Under the pieces are notes generated by a model. The model saw only the letters and a program-made list of their open reading frames with translations, was not told the DNA's origin and searched no databases. From JBPCOI01 sp051000395 (GTDB lineage Bacteria; Actinomycetota; Actinomycetes; Mycobacteriales; Jatrophihabitantaceae): a DNA stretch of 23,755 bases. The stretch spans positions 1-23,755 of the forward strand of contig JBPCOI010000054.1 of the NCBI GenBank assembly GCA_051000395.1, in the 5' to 3' direction. A program made the position numbers and the translations under genes. This document shows positions 15,301-23,122 of this stretch, piece after piece (position 1 is the first letter of the stretch; every line of letters starts with the position of its first letter).

Positions 15301-15405
15301 CCGCGACCGAGCACACCGCGACCGAGCACACCGCGACCGAGCACGCCGCGACCGAGCACGCCGCGACCGAGCACGGCGCGACCGAGCACGGCGCGACCGA
15401 ACAAG
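15301..15405 (+). repeat. Minisatellite: 7 tandem copies of a 15-base unit
   Basis: Seven head-to-tail copies of CCGCGACCGAGCACA occur with small changes. Copies 1-2 end in A, copies 3-5 end in G, copies 6-7 begin with G, and the last is the most diverged (GCGCGACCGAACAAG). The neighbouring-copy similarity gradient is what slippage produces. It lies between the convergent membrane-protein and YbjN-like genes, outside both. The 15-base period is divisible by three, so all frames stay open, but no start or domain supports coding. Confidence 0.9.
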
Positions 15406-15453
15406 GCGGGCCCAGAAGGGCGAGGCAGCGCATCCGGCATCGTGGACTGCCGG

Positions 15454-15897
15454 TCAGGGGGCGTCTTCGGACTGTGCCTCCTGGGTGGGGAACGGGGTCG
15501 CGCCATTGAACATCGAGGCCAGCAGCAGGCCGATGTCGTCGGCGACTCCGGCCACCGAGCGCAACGCCTGTGCCAGGACCGGCTGGGTGAGCCCGATGGG
15601 GCTGATCGTCTGGTGCACCAGCACGGTCCCGCCGTGCAGGGTCACGGCCGCGCTGAGCGTGCGTCCCTCGATCTCGTTCAGCTCGCGCAGCACCTTGAGC
15701 GAGGACCGCACGCCGGTCGCGGCGTGCGCGAGGACGCGCACCATGATCGGCTCGGTGTCCATGAGCTGCACCCAGCACGCGGACGTGCCGGCGCGGAAAG
15801 GGAAATCGTCGTCGGCATCGGCCGTCACCCGGCAGGTCTCCCATTCCTCCTGCAGCAGGCGCTCGACATGAGACCGGACCCACATCAATTCGCTCAT
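15454..15897 (-). CDS. YbjN-like / type III secretion chaperone-like (TY-Chap) domain protein
   Basis: A 147-residue soluble protein of the actinobacterial YbjN/TY-Chap type. It opens MSELMWVRSHVERLLQEEW and has the alternating strands ACWVQLMDTEPIMVRVLAHA, a helix SSLKVLRELNEIEGRTLSAA, the strand LHGGTVLVHQTISP and a long C-terminal helix QALRSVAGVADDIGLLLASM. This order (basic strand, N-E-x-N-like helix, strand, helix) is the usual core. ATG 15897 is chosen because GGAGGAGG lies 5 bases upstream. The fold resembles secretion chaperones, but members here are generally of unknown role. It stands alone, divergent from the acyl-CoA dehydrogenase. Confidence 0.75.
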   Translation of the reverse strand: MSELMWVRSHVERLLQEEWETCRVTADADDDFPFRAGTSACWVQLMDTEPIMVRVLAHAATGVRSSLKVLRELNEIEGRTLSAAVTLHGGTVLVHQTISPIGLTQPVLAQALRSVAGVADDIGLLLASMFNGATPFPTQEAQSEDAP

Positions 15898-15997
15898 CGT
15901 GTCCTCCTCCAACTCGGGTCCAGCCTCTCATCCGGGTACGACACTTTCCGGCTTTCCGACGCCCGCCGGGCAGGGCAGCTGCCAGCACGGGCTGGCG

Positions 15998-17245
15998 ATG
16001 GCTAGCGTGGCTACGAACTCGGGGGTGAAGGGCGTGCCGGTGTCGCTCAGGGCGGTGGCGCTGCCCGAACTCACCGCGCCCTGGCACACGCCCCAGCGCG
16101 CCGAGTTGCTGGCTCAGGCGCGCGCGTTCGCGCGTGACGAGGTGCTTCCGGTGGCCGACGAACTCGACCCGAAGCAGGGCCTCATCCCGCCGGCCCTCCT
16201 CGATCGCGTCGCCGAGCTGGGTTACTTCGGGATCACCGTCGCCACCGAGCACGGCGGCCTCGGCCTGGGCGCGTTCGAATACTGCATGGTCGCCGAGGAG
16301 CTGGCGCGCGCGTGGATGAGCGTCGCGAGCATCATCGCGCGGGCGCAGGGTTTGGGCACGGGCCTCGCGGACGATTCGCGTCGCGCGCGGCTGCTGGCCC
16401 GTTCCGCGCGCGGCCAGTGGATCGGCGCGATCGCGTTGTCCGAACCCGATGCCGGCTCGGACCTGGCGGGCGTGCGGACCAGGGCGGTCCGCGACGGCGA
16501 CGAGTGGGTGATCACCGGGCACAAGCGGTGGTGCGGCAACGCCGAGGCCGCGGACTTCATCCAGGTCCTCGTCCGCACGCGCGATCCGGCGCACGGCGAG
16601 CCCCGCTCGGCCGGCCTGCAGACCCTGCTGGTGGAAAAGGACCGCGACAGCTTTCCGCCCGGCCTCACCGGAACGCCGATCGACAAGATCGGCTACCACG
16701 GCTTTCTCACCTGGGACCTGGACTTCGAGGTGGTCCGGACGCCGCTGGGCAACGTCGTGAGCGCGGTCGAGGGAGCCGACAGCGGCTTCTCCGGCGTCGG
16801 CGCCTGGCTCGACCTGGCGCGGGTGCACACCGCCGCCCGCGCCGTCGGACTGGCCCAGGCCGCCGTGGAGGACTGCACGACCTACCTGCAGGAACGCGAA
16901 CAGTTCGGTCATCCGATCTCGGACTTCCAGGCGCTGCGATTCACCCTCGCCGACATGGCGAGCGCGGTCGAGCAGAACCGCGCGTTCTACCGTCAGGTCG
17001 CGCACCTCATCGACACCGGCAGCGACTGCACGCAGCAGGCGGCGATGGCGAAGTTGTGTGCCACCGAGATGGCCGCGGTGGTGACGGGCCAGGCGATGCA
17101 GCTGCACGGCGGCAACGGCTACACCACCGAGCGTTCGGTGGAGCGGTACTGGCGCGATGCCCGGCTGACCACGATCGTCGAGGGCACCTCCGAGATCCAG
17201 CGAAAGATCATTTCTGACGGGCTGCTACCCCGGCCGCGCGACTGA
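15998..17245 (+). CDS. Acyl-CoA dehydrogenase family flavoprotein
   Basis: A 415-residue FAD-dependent acyl-CoA dehydrogenase, which oxidises an acyl-CoA to the 2-enoyl-CoA and passes electrons to ETF. The N-terminal helical domain includes VAELGYFGITVATEHGGLGL. The middle domain carries the FAD/substrate motif IALSEPDAGSDLAGVRTRAV and WVITGHKRWCGNA. The C-terminal domain has REQFGHPISDFQALRFTLAD, QLHGGNGYTTERSVERYWRD and TIVEGTSEIQRKII. The family base position corresponds to Glu395 in VEGTSE, as in short-chain dehydrogenases. The start is unsure: ATG 15998 lacks a clear ribosome binding site, and GTG 16025 or 16034 are alternatives. It lies next to the paa cluster, converging on tetR, so it may serve aromatic or fatty acyl-CoA catabolism; the substrate cannot be read from sequence. 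Confidence 0.9.
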   Translation: MASVATNSGVKGVPVSLRAVALPELTAPWHTPQRAELLAQARAFARDEVLPVADELDPKQGLIPPALLDRVAELGYFGITVATEHGGLGLGAFEYCMVAEELARAWMSVASIIARAQGLGTGLADDSRRARLLARSARGQWIGAIALSEPDAGSDLAGVRTRAVRDGDEWVITGHKRWCGNAEAADFIQVLVRTRDPAHGEPRSAGLQTLLVEKDRDSFPPGLTGTPIDKIGYHGFLTWDLDFEVVRTPLGNVVSAVEGADSGFSGVGAWLDLARVHTAARAVGLAQAAVEDCTTYLQEREQFGHPISDFQALRFTLADMASAVEQNRAFYRQVAHLIDTGSDCTQQAAMAKLCATEMAAVVTGQAMQLHGGNGYTTERSVERYWRDARLTTIVEGTSEIQRKIISDGLLPRPRD

Positions 17246-17250
17246 GCCGA

Positions 17251-17862
17251 TCAGCGCACGACCCGCAGGCCGTCGAAGGCCACGGCGCACACGGCGTCGG
17301 CGACGGCCTCGCCGTTGCTGCGCCGGCCGGGGCGATACCAGTCGACGATCGAGTTGACCATGCCGAACAGCAGGCGTGCCGTCACGGCGGGGTCGACGTC
17401 CGGGCGCACGTCGCCGTCGCTCTCGGCCTGCTTCACCAGCCCGGCGACGTAGCGGTCGAACTGGCGACGGCGGTTGAGCGCGGCGCGCTCGACGTCGGTG
17501 TTGCCGCGCACCCGCAGCAGCAGTGTGACGTAGGGCAGTTGCTCCTGCAGGACGGCGACGCTGCCGCGCACGAGGTATTCCAGCCGCTCGATGGACGCCA
17601 CGTCGAGCGAGCGGGTCTGCTCGGCCACCGCCGCAAGACCGTCGAGCGCGCGATCGAGGGCCAGGCGCAGCAGTTCCTCCTTGCCCTGCACGTGGTGGTA
17701 GATCGCGGACTTCGCGATCCCGAGCCGGCGGGACAGGTCCTCCATGCTGGTGCCGTCGTAACCGCGTTCGTTGAAGACCTCGACGGCCACGGCGAGGAGG
17801 GACTCGACGTCATAGCCGGGCCGTCCACGGGCCCGCACGCCGCTGGCCACGGCCTTGGTCAC
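17251..17862 (-). CDS. paaR: TetR-family repressor, probable PaaR
   Basis: A 203-residue TetR regulator. The N-terminal DNA-binding domain runs from about residue 16 to 62: SLLAVAVEVFNERGYDGTSMED and LSRRLGIAKSAIYHHVQGKEE, with the recognition helix in KSAIYHHV. The C-terminal ligand-binding domain is all helical, with DWYRPGRRSNGEAVADAV at the end, typical of actinobacterial PaaR and related acyl-CoA-responsive repressors. The GTG start (17862) overlaps the stop of paaI in a GTGA junction, so both are translated from one message. Two matching operator sites near paaZ/paaI and paaA support the role as local repressor relieved by phenylacetyl-CoA. The inducer is inferred from family knowledge, not seen. 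Confidence 0.85.
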   Translation of the reverse strand: MTKAVASGVRARGRPGYDVESLLAVAVEVFNERGYDGTSMEDLSRRLGIAKSAIYHHVQGKEELLRLALDRALDGLAAVAEQTRSLDVASIERLEYLVRGSVAVLQEQLPYVTLLLRVRGNTDVERAALNRRRQFDRYVAGLVKQAESDGDVRPDVDPAVTARLLFGMVNSIVDWYRPGRRSNGEAVADAVCAVAFDGLRVVR

Positions 17863-18275
17863 CGGGGCAGCCGATGGCTCCGGCCGCGGAACTCCGCGAC
17901 CACCTGCTCCCCGCGACGCACGGTGACGTCGTAGATCCCGGTGCGGCCGAATCCGGTGCGCAACGCCGCCTCAGCGCTCAGTTCGTCACCGAGCCGGGCG
18001 GGCGCGACGAACACGATCTCGGCTGCGGCCGCGACCGTCGCGGGACCGAAACTGTTGCAGGCGCAGGCGAATGCCGTGTCGGCGAGGGTGAACACCAAGC
18101 CGCCGTGGGCGATGTCGTGGCCGTTGACCATGTCGGCGCGGACGGTCATGCGTGCCGTCGCCCGGCCGTCGCCGTAGGTGAGCACCTCGATGCCGAGGGC
18201 ACGCGAGGCACGGTCGGACGCCATCATCGCGGCCACGCTGTCCTCGCCGGCGGCGACGGGCTGGTGATCAGGCAT
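17859..18275 (-). CDS. paaI: PaaI hotdog-fold acyl-CoA thioesterase
   Basis: A 138-residue hotdog-fold thioesterase that hydrolyses hydroxylated phenylacetyl-CoA and related dead-end thioesters to recover CoA during phenylacetate degradation. The family signature DMVNGHDIAHGGLVFTLADT at about 48-67 is nearly as in E. coli PaaI, with the catalytic Asp at about residue 66 (LADTAFACACNS). The second half forms the beta sheet (AAAEIVFVAPARLGDEL, GIYDVTVRRGEQVVAEFRG). It is translated with tetR through a 4-base overlap and is divergent from paaZ across a 59-base gap that contains an operator site. Start is ATG 18275. Confidence 0.93.
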   Translation of the reverse strand: MPDHQPVAAGEDSVAAMMASDRASRALGIEVLTYGDGRATARMTVRADMVNGHDIAHGGLVFTLADTAFACACNSFGPATVAAAAEIVFVAPARLGDELSAEAALRTGFGRTGIYDVTVRRGEQVVAEFRGRSHRLPR

Positions 18276-18287
18276 GGTGGCAAGATA

Positions 18288-18309
18288 ACGTACCGAACGA
18301 CCGGTCAGG
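18288..18309. promoter_or_regulatory. Putative PaaR operator 1 (paaI/paaZ divergent region)
   Basis: The core TACCGA-N5-CGGTCA (18291-18307) lies in the 59-base gap between the divergent paaI and paaZ starts. On the minus strand the 22-base window closely fits the C. glutamicum PaaR consensus as I remember it (ACTNACCG-NNCGNN-CGGTNAGT), failing at only two fixed positions. A single site here could repress both directions. Confidence 0.65.
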
Positions 18310-18334
18310 AAGTCGTGGGCACGAGGAGTGGACG

Positions 18335-20374
18335 ATGTCGTTGCTGCGCAGCTATGTGGGTGGCCGATGGGTCACGCCGACGGGTGAGGGTCAGCCGGTG
18401 ACCGATGCCGTGACCGGCGAGCGGGTGGCGCGCGTCTCGTCGGAGGGGCTGGACATGCGGGCCGCCCTGGAGCACGGACGCGGGACGGGCGGCCCGGCGC
18501 TGCGGGAGCTGAGCTTCCATCAGCGGGGCGCTCTGCTCAAGTCACTCGGCTCGCTGCTGCGGGAGAACCGCGCGGAGCTCTACGCCCTGTCGACCCGCAC
18601 CGGCGCGACGCTCGGCGACTCCAAGTTCGACATCGACGGCGGGATCGGCGTACTGCTCGCTTACGCGAGCAAGGCCAAGCGGGAACTGCCCAACGACCGC
18701 ATCTACGTCGAGGGTGCCGTGGAACAGCTCGGCAAGGGCGGCCAGTTCGTCGCCCAGCACATCCTCACGCCGCTGCGCGGTGTCGCGGTGCAGGTCAACG
18801 CGTTCAACTTCCCGGTGTGGGGGCCGTTGGAGAAGTTCGCACCCGCGTTCCTCGCCGGCGTGCCGAGCCTGGTCAAGCCGGCCAGCCAGACGGCCTACCT
18901 CACCGCGCGCCTCGTCGAGCTGATGATCGCCTCCGGTCTGCTGCCCGAGGGTTCGCTGCAGCTGGTCTGCGGCAGCGTGGGCGACCTGTTCGACCACCTC
19001 GGCGAGCAGGACCTGGTCTCGTTCACCGGCTCGGCCGCGACCGCGCGCAAGCTTCGCGTGAATCCGACCGTCATCGCCCGCTCGGTGCGCTTCAACGCCG
19101 AGGCGGACTCGCTGAACTGCTCGATCCTCGGCCCGGACGCGACGCCGGGCACGCCGGAGTTCGACCTCTACGTCAAGCAGCTGGTCAACGAGATGACGGT
19201 GAAGGCAGGTCAGAAGTGCACCGCGATCCGTCGCGCGATCGTCCCGGCGCCGGTCGTGGACGAGCTGAGCGAAGCGGTGCGCGCCCGGCTGGCAAAGGTC
19301 GTCGTGGGCAACCCCGCGGAGCCGGACGTGCGGATGGGTGCGCTCGCCAGTCTGGAGCAGCGCGAGGAGGTGCGCCGCTCGCTCAAGGCGCTGCTGTCGG
19401 CCGGCGAACTGGTGTTCGGCGACCCCGACCACGTCGACGTGCGCGGCGCCGACGCCGAACGCGGCGCGTTCATCTCGCCGTTGCTGGTGCGCTGCGAGGA
19501 CGCCGACCGTGCCGAGCCGCACGAGATCGAGGCGTTCGGCCCGGTCAGCACCGTCATCGGCTACCGCGACACGGCGCACGCGATCGAGCTGGCTGGGCGC
19601 GGGCTGGGCAGCCTGGCCGGGTCCGTCGTCAGCGCCGACGCCGACTTCGCGCGCGAGGTCGTGCTCGGGGTGGCGCCGTGGCACGGCCGGCTGCTGGTGC
19701 TCGACCGCGACGACGCGGCCGAGTCGACCGGGCACGGCTCGCCGCTGCCCATGCTGGTGCACGGCGGCCCCGGACGGGCCGGCGGCGGTGAGGAACTGGG
19801 CGGGTTGCGCGGCGTGCTGCATCACATGCAGCGCACGGCTGTTCAGGCCAGTCCCCGCGTACTCGCCGCGGTGACCGGCCGCTGGGTGCCCGGTGCCGAG
19901 CGCACGACGGGGGAGCGGCACCCGTTCACCAAGTCGCTCGCCGAGCTGCGTCCCGGCGACGCCGTGGTGGCCGGCCCGCGCCCGGTCGAGCTGGCGGACA
20001 TCGAGCACTTCGCCGAGTTCACCGGCGACACCTTCTATGCGCACATGGACGAGGACGCCGCGCGCGCAAACCCGTTCTTCGACGGCCGCGTGGCGCACGG
20101 CTACCTCGTGCTGTCCTTCGCCGCGGGGTTGTTCGTGCAGCCCGACCCGGGCCCGGTGCTGGCCAACTACGGCCTCGAGAACCTGCGCTTCCTCACCCCC
20201 GTCTACCCCGGTGACGAGCTGAGCGTGAGCCTGACCTGCAAGCAGATCACCCCCCGCGAGGACGCAGAGCACGGCGAGGTGCGCTGGGACGCCGACGTGA
20301 CCAACCAGGACGGCGCGTCGGTGGCGAAGTACGACGTGCTCACCATGGTCGCCAAGCAGTGGCCGCCCGCGTAA
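18335..20374 (+). CDS. paaZ: PaaZ: oxepin-CoA hydrolase / 3-oxo-5,6-dehydrosuberyl-CoA semialdehyde dehydrogenase
   Basis: A 679-residue bifunctional enzyme. The C-terminal MaoC-like hydratase opens the oxepin-CoA ring; the N-terminal aldehyde dehydrogenase oxidises the released semialdehyde with NADP. The ALDH part (1 to about 520) has NAFNFPVWGPLEKFAPAFLA, SFTGS, FNAEADSLN with Glu256 and GQKCTAIRR with the nucleophile Cys295, at the same numbering as I recall for E. coli PaaZ. The hydratase part has FTGDTFYAHMDEDAA with Asp565 and His570, then NPFFDGRVAHGYLVLSFAAG. ATG 18335 is preceded by GAGGAG at proper spacing. It is the first gene rightward from the operator-containing gap and is followed after 78 bases by paaA. 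Confidence 0.96.
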   Translation: MSLLRSYVGGRWVTPTGEGQPVTDAVTGERVARVSSEGLDMRAALEHGRGTGGPALRELSFHQRGALLKSLGSLLRENRAELYALSTRTGATLGDSKFDIDGGIGVLLAYASKAKRELPNDRIYVEGAVEQLGKGGQFVAQHILTPLRGVAVQVNAFNFPVWGPLEKFAPAFLAGVPSLVKPASQTAYLTARLVELMIASGLLPEGSLQLVCGSVGDLFDHLGEQDLVSFTGSAATARKLRVNPTVIARSVRFNAEADSLNCSILGPDATPGTPEFDLYVKQLVNEMTVKAGQKCTAIRRAIVPAPVVDELSEAVRARLAKVVVGNPAEPDVRMGALASLEQREEVRRSLKALLSAGELVFGDPDHVDVRGADAERGAFISPLLVRCEDADRAEPHEIEAFGPVSTVIGYRDTAHAIELAGRGLGSLAGSVVSADADFAREVVLGVAPWHGRLLVLDRDDAAESTGHGSPLPMLVHGGPGRAGGGEELGGLRGVLHHMQRTAVQASPRVLAAVTGRWVPGAERTTGERHPFTKSLAELRPGDAVVAGPRPVELADIEHFAEFTGDTFYAHMDEDAARANPFFDGRVAHGYLVLSFAAGLFVQPDPGPVLANYGLENLRFLTPVYPGDELSVSLTCKQITPREDAEHGEVRWDADVTNQDGASVAKYDVLTMVAKQWPPA

Positions 20375-20412
20375 GGCTTGCGCCGGCGCCGCTACGCGTT
20401 GCACAATGAGTT

Positions 20413-20434
20413 ACTGACCGAATGGTCGGTAATT
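20413..20434. promoter_or_regulatory. Putative PaaR operator 2 (upstream of paaA)
   Basis: The minus strand reads TACCGA-N5-CGGTCA (20415-20431), the same half-sites and spacing as operator 1. Here it forms an imperfect palindrome with arms TTACTGACC and GGTCGGTAA (20411-20432), one mismatch per nine. It lies 18 bases before the chosen paaA start, so paaABCDE probably has its own repressed promoter separate from that of paaZ. Confidence 0.65.
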
Positions 20435-20452
20435 GAGAGGCGGTGGCGGCAC

Positions 20453-21406
20453 GTGACCGAAGCCCTGGCGAGTCACTTCGACGCGACGATCGAGCATGAC
20501 CGCCGCATCGAGCCGCGCGATTGGATGCCGGACGCCTATCGCAAGACGATGGTGCGCCAGATCGCCCAGCATGCGCACTCGGAGATCATCGGCATGCAGC
20601 CGGAGGGCAACTGGGTCACCCGCGCGCCCTCGCTGCGTCGCAAGGCGATCCTGCTCGCGAAGGTCCAGGACGAGGCCGGCCACGGCATGTACCTCTACTC
20701 GGCGGCGGAGACGCTCGGCAGCGATCGTTCGGACCTGACCGCCAAGCTCATCGAGGGCAAGCAGAAGTACTCGTCGATCTTCAACTACCCGACGCTGAGC
20801 TTCGCCGACGTCGGCGTCATCGGCTGGCTCGTCGACGGCGCGGCCATCTGCAACCAGGTACCGCTGTGCCGATCGTCCTACGGGCCCTACGCGCGCGCGA
20901 TGATCCGCATCTGCAAGGAGGAGTCCTTCCACCAGCGGCAGGGCTACGAGCTGCTGATGACGATGATGCGGGGCACCGACGCGCAGCGCGCGATGGTGCA
21001 GGACGCCACCAACCGCTGGTGGTGGCCGTCGCTGATGATGTTCGGACCACCCGACGCCGACTCGCCGAACACCGCGCAGTCCATGGCGTGGGGGATCAAG
21101 CGGCACACCAACGACGAGCTGCGCCAGCGCTTCGTGGACATGACCGTGCCGCAGGCCGAGGCGCTCGGCGTCTCGCTGCCCGATCCGAAGCTGCGCTGGG
21201 ACGCCGAGCGGGGCCACCACGACTTCGGCCAGCCGGACTGGGCGGAGTTCAAGGCCGTCATCGCCGGCGACGGTCCCTGCAACGCCGAGCGGATCGAGAA
21301 CCGCCGCGCCGCCCGCGACGACGGTGCCTGGGTCCGCGAGGCCGCCACCGCGCACGCCGCGAAGCGCCGCAATGGCCTCGCGCGCCCAGCGCGTGCAGGC
21401 AGGTGA
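20453..21406 (+). CDS. paaA: PaaA: phenylacetyl-CoA 1,2-epoxidase catalytic subunit
   Basis: A 317-residue di-iron oxygenase subunit that inserts one oxygen atom into the ring of phenylacetyl-CoA. Iron-ligand helices are visible: HSEIIGMQPEGNWVTRAPSL (Glu44), KVQDEAGHGMYLYSA (Glu74, His77) and CKEESFHQRQGYEL (Glu157, His160). These are two ExxH motifs, as in ferritin-like mono-oxygenases. PPDADSPN and WGIKRHTNDELRQRFVD are typical PaaA stretches. The frame is open upstream to 20378, but GTG 20453 is chosen because the operator palindrome lies at 20411-20432 and a purine-rich GAGAGGCGG element precedes the GTG. Five bases separate its stop from paaB. Confidence 0.95.
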   Translation: MTEALASHFDATIEHDRRIEPRDWMPDAYRKTMVRQIAQHAHSEIIGMQPEGNWVTRAPSLRRKAILLAKVQDEAGHGMYLYSAAETLGSDRSDLTAKLIEGKQKYSSIFNYPTLSFADVGVIGWLVDGAAICNQVPLCRSSYGPYARAMIRICKEESFHQRQGYELLMTMMRGTDAQRAMVQDATNRWWWPSLMMFGPPDADSPNTAQSMAWGIKRHTNDELRQRFVDMTVPQAEALGVSLPDPKLRWDAERGHHDFGQPDWAEFKAVIAGDGPCNAERIENRRAARDDGAWVREAATAHAAKRRNGLARPARAGR

Positions 21407-21411
21407 GACCG

Positions 21412-21705
21412 ATGGGCGAGCTGGGAACGGAGTGGCCGCTGTACGAGGTGTTCCTGCGCGGCAAGCGCGGGCTGAATCACGTCCACGTCGGCTCGCTGCA
21501 CGCAGCGGACGCGCAGATGGCCCTGCACCATGCGCGCGACCTCTACACCCGGCGCAACGAGGGCGTCAGCATCTGGGTCGTGAACTCCGCCGACATCACT
21601 GCGTCCAGCCCGGAGGAGAAGGATCCCTTCTTCGCCCCGAGCGGCGACAAGGTGTATCGGCACCCGACGTTCTACAGCATCCCCGACTCCGTCCCGCACA
21701 TCTGA
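21412..21705 (+). CDS. paaB: PaaB: phenylacetyl-CoA epoxidase structural subunit
   Basis: A 97-residue small subunit that bridges PaaAC units in the epoxidase complex. Sequence landmarks are WPLYEVFLRGKRGLNHVHVG, SLHAADAQMALHHARDLYTR, RRNEGVSIWVVNSADI, DPFFAPSGDKVYRHPTFY and a SIPDSVPHI end, all typical of PaaB at its usual length. ATG 21412 follows the paaA stop by five bases, with AGGTGAGA as the likely ribosome binding site inside the paaA end. paaC starts 14 bases after its stop. Confidence 0.96.
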   Translation: MGELGTEWPLYEVFLRGKRGLNHVHVGSLHAADAQMALHHARDLYTRRNEGVSIWVVNSADITASSPEEKDPFFAPSGDKVYRHPTFYSIPDSVPHI

Positions 21706-21719
21706 TCGGCGCTGCTGCC

Positions 21720-22604
21720 ATGGGTTTCGATTCCGCCTACGAGGCGATCACCGAGGAGCAGGACGAGCACCGGTGGGCTTTCGGCACCGGCTTCACCGAC
21801 GCGCTGGCCGGTGTCGACACCGCGGTGCCCGACGGGGTCGACGCCGCTCAGCTCGCCGCGACGTGCCTGGCGCTCGGTGACGACGCGCTGATCATGTCCC
21901 ACCGTCTGCAGCAGTGGCTGGCCCGGGCGCCAGAACTGGAGGAGGAGACGGCACTGGCCAATATCGCCCTCGACCTGCTCGGGCAGGCGCGGCTGCTGCT
22001 CGCCCGGGCGGAAGCGGCCGACGCGACGCTGCGCCCGTCCACCGCGCCGCCGAAGCTGCCCGGCGAGGACGCGCTGGCCTACTTCCGCGCGCCGGAGCAG
22101 TTCGCGAACGTGCAGCTGGCCGAGCTGGACGACTCGCACGATTTCGCCCGCTGCGTCGCGCGGCTGCTCGCGTTCAGTACCTGGCGCCTCGCGCTGGCGC
22201 AGCAGCTGAGGGCGACCGCGGACCCGGTGCTCGCCGCGATCTGCGCCAAGGCGGTGCCCGAGCTGACCTACCACCGCGAATACGCCGCCGGCTGGGCAGT
22301 ACGACTCGGCGACGGCACCGCGCTCTCGCACGAGCGGATGCAAGCGGCGCTCGACTGGATCTGGCCCTACCTCGACGAGCTGTACGACGACGCGCGGTTC
22401 GCGACGATCGCGCAAGACGTGCGGGAGGAGTCGACCGGCGTCCTGCGCGAGGTGTGCCGCGCGGGAACGCTGCGCGAGCCGCCGCCGTTCTGCACAGTCT
22501 CCGGCGCGGCGAGCGGGCGCGCGGGTCAGCACACCAGCGCGTTGGCGCCGCTGCTCGCCGAGCTGCAGTGCGTCGCGCGCGAGCACGCCGGAGCGAGCTG
22601 GTGA
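21720..22604 (+). CDS. paaC: PaaC: phenylacetyl-CoA epoxidase structural subunit
   Basis: A 294-residue ferritin-fold partner of PaaA that has no catalytic iron of its own in characterised members. Landmarks are LGDDALIMSHRLQQWLARAP, EEETALANIALDLLGQARLL, YFRAPEQFANVQLAELDD, DFARCVARLLAFSTWRL, KAVPELTYHREYAAGWAVRL and ALDWIWPYLDELYD, the normal order. ATG 21720 is 14 bases after paaB, with no strong ribosome binding site (ATCGGCGCTGCTGCC), so translation may be coupled to paaB. Its stop overlaps the paaD start (GTGA). Confidence 0.95.
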   Translation: MGFDSAYEAITEEQDEHRWAFGTGFTDALAGVDTAVPDGVDAAQLAATCLALGDDALIMSHRLQQWLARAPELEEETALANIALDLLGQARLLLARAEAADATLRPSTAPPKLPGEDALAYFRAPEQFANVQLAELDDSHDFARCVARLLAFSTWRLALAQQLRATADPVLAAICAKAVPELTYHREYAAGWAVRLGDGTALSHERMQAALDWIWPYLDELYDDARFATIAQDVREESTGVLREVCRAGTLREPPPFCTVSGAASGRAGQHTSALAPLLAELQCVAREHAGASW

Positions 22605-23119
22605 GCGTCACCGGCATGGCCGAGGCGCTGCGCCACGCGCGGGAGGCCGCGTCAGCCGTCCCCGACCCGGAGCTGCCGATGCTCACGCTGGCCGAGCTCG
22701 GCATCCTGCGTGGCGTCGCGTTCGACGGGTCGCGGCTGAGCGTGTCGCTCACCCCGACGTACTCGGGGTGTCCGGCGATGCGGGAGATGCAACTGGACGT
22801 GCGCCGCCGCCTCGTCGACGCCGGCTACGACGACGTGCAGGTGAGCACGGTGCTCAGCCCGCCGTGGAGCAGCGACTGGATCACCGAGGAGGGGCGCCGC
22901 AAGCTCGCCGACGCCGGAATCGCGCCTCCGCTGCCTGCCGCCCGCGCGCCCGCCGGACCGGTGCCGCTCACGCTGCGCCCGACGCGCCGCGACGTGCGCT
23001 GCCCGCACTGCGGATCGCCCGACACCGAGCAGAGCGCGCGCTTCGGCGCCACCGCCTGCCGCGCGCTCTACCGCTGCAGCGAGTGCGCCGAACCGTTCGA
23101 ATACCTAAAGGAGATCTGA
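22601..23119 (+). CDS. paaD: PaaD: MIP18/DUF59-type iron-sulfur maturation protein for the epoxidase
   Basis: A 172-residue protein of the paaABCDE operon needed for epoxidase activity, probably in Fe-S or iron centre assembly. The N-terminal DUF59 domain has VPDPELPMLTLAELGILRGV, YSGCPAMREMQLDVRRRL and VLSPPWSSDWITEEGRRKL. The C-terminal zinc ribbon has RCPHCGSPDTEQ, ATACRALYRCSECAEPFEY, with four paired cysteines and one additional cysteine. The GTG start (22601) overlaps the paaC stop by four bases; ATG 22616 in frame is an alternative. Full family length. Confidence 0.93.
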   Translation: MSVTGMAEALRHAREAASAVPDPELPMLTLAELGILRGVAFDGSRLSVSLTPTYSGCPAMREMQLDVRRRLVDAGYDDVQVSTVLSPPWSSDWITEEGRRKLADAGIAPPLPAARAPAGPVPLTLRPTRRDVRCPHCGSPDTEQSARFGATACRALYRCSECAEPFEYLKEI

Positions 23120-23122
23120 GCC

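Noticed and set aside
15190..16005. Plus-strand ORF containing TATEH repeats
   Set aside because: It arises from the 15-base minisatellite and then runs antisense to the YbjN-like gene; there is no ribosome binding site.
18542..20404. 620-codon minus-strand ORF opposite paaZ
   Set aside because: It is a shadow frame; paaZ is certain from its catalytic residues.
20378..20452. Longer paaA with 25 extra N-terminal residues
   Set aside because: The extension would run through the operator palindrome, and its residues are unlike PaaA; GTG 20453 fits better.
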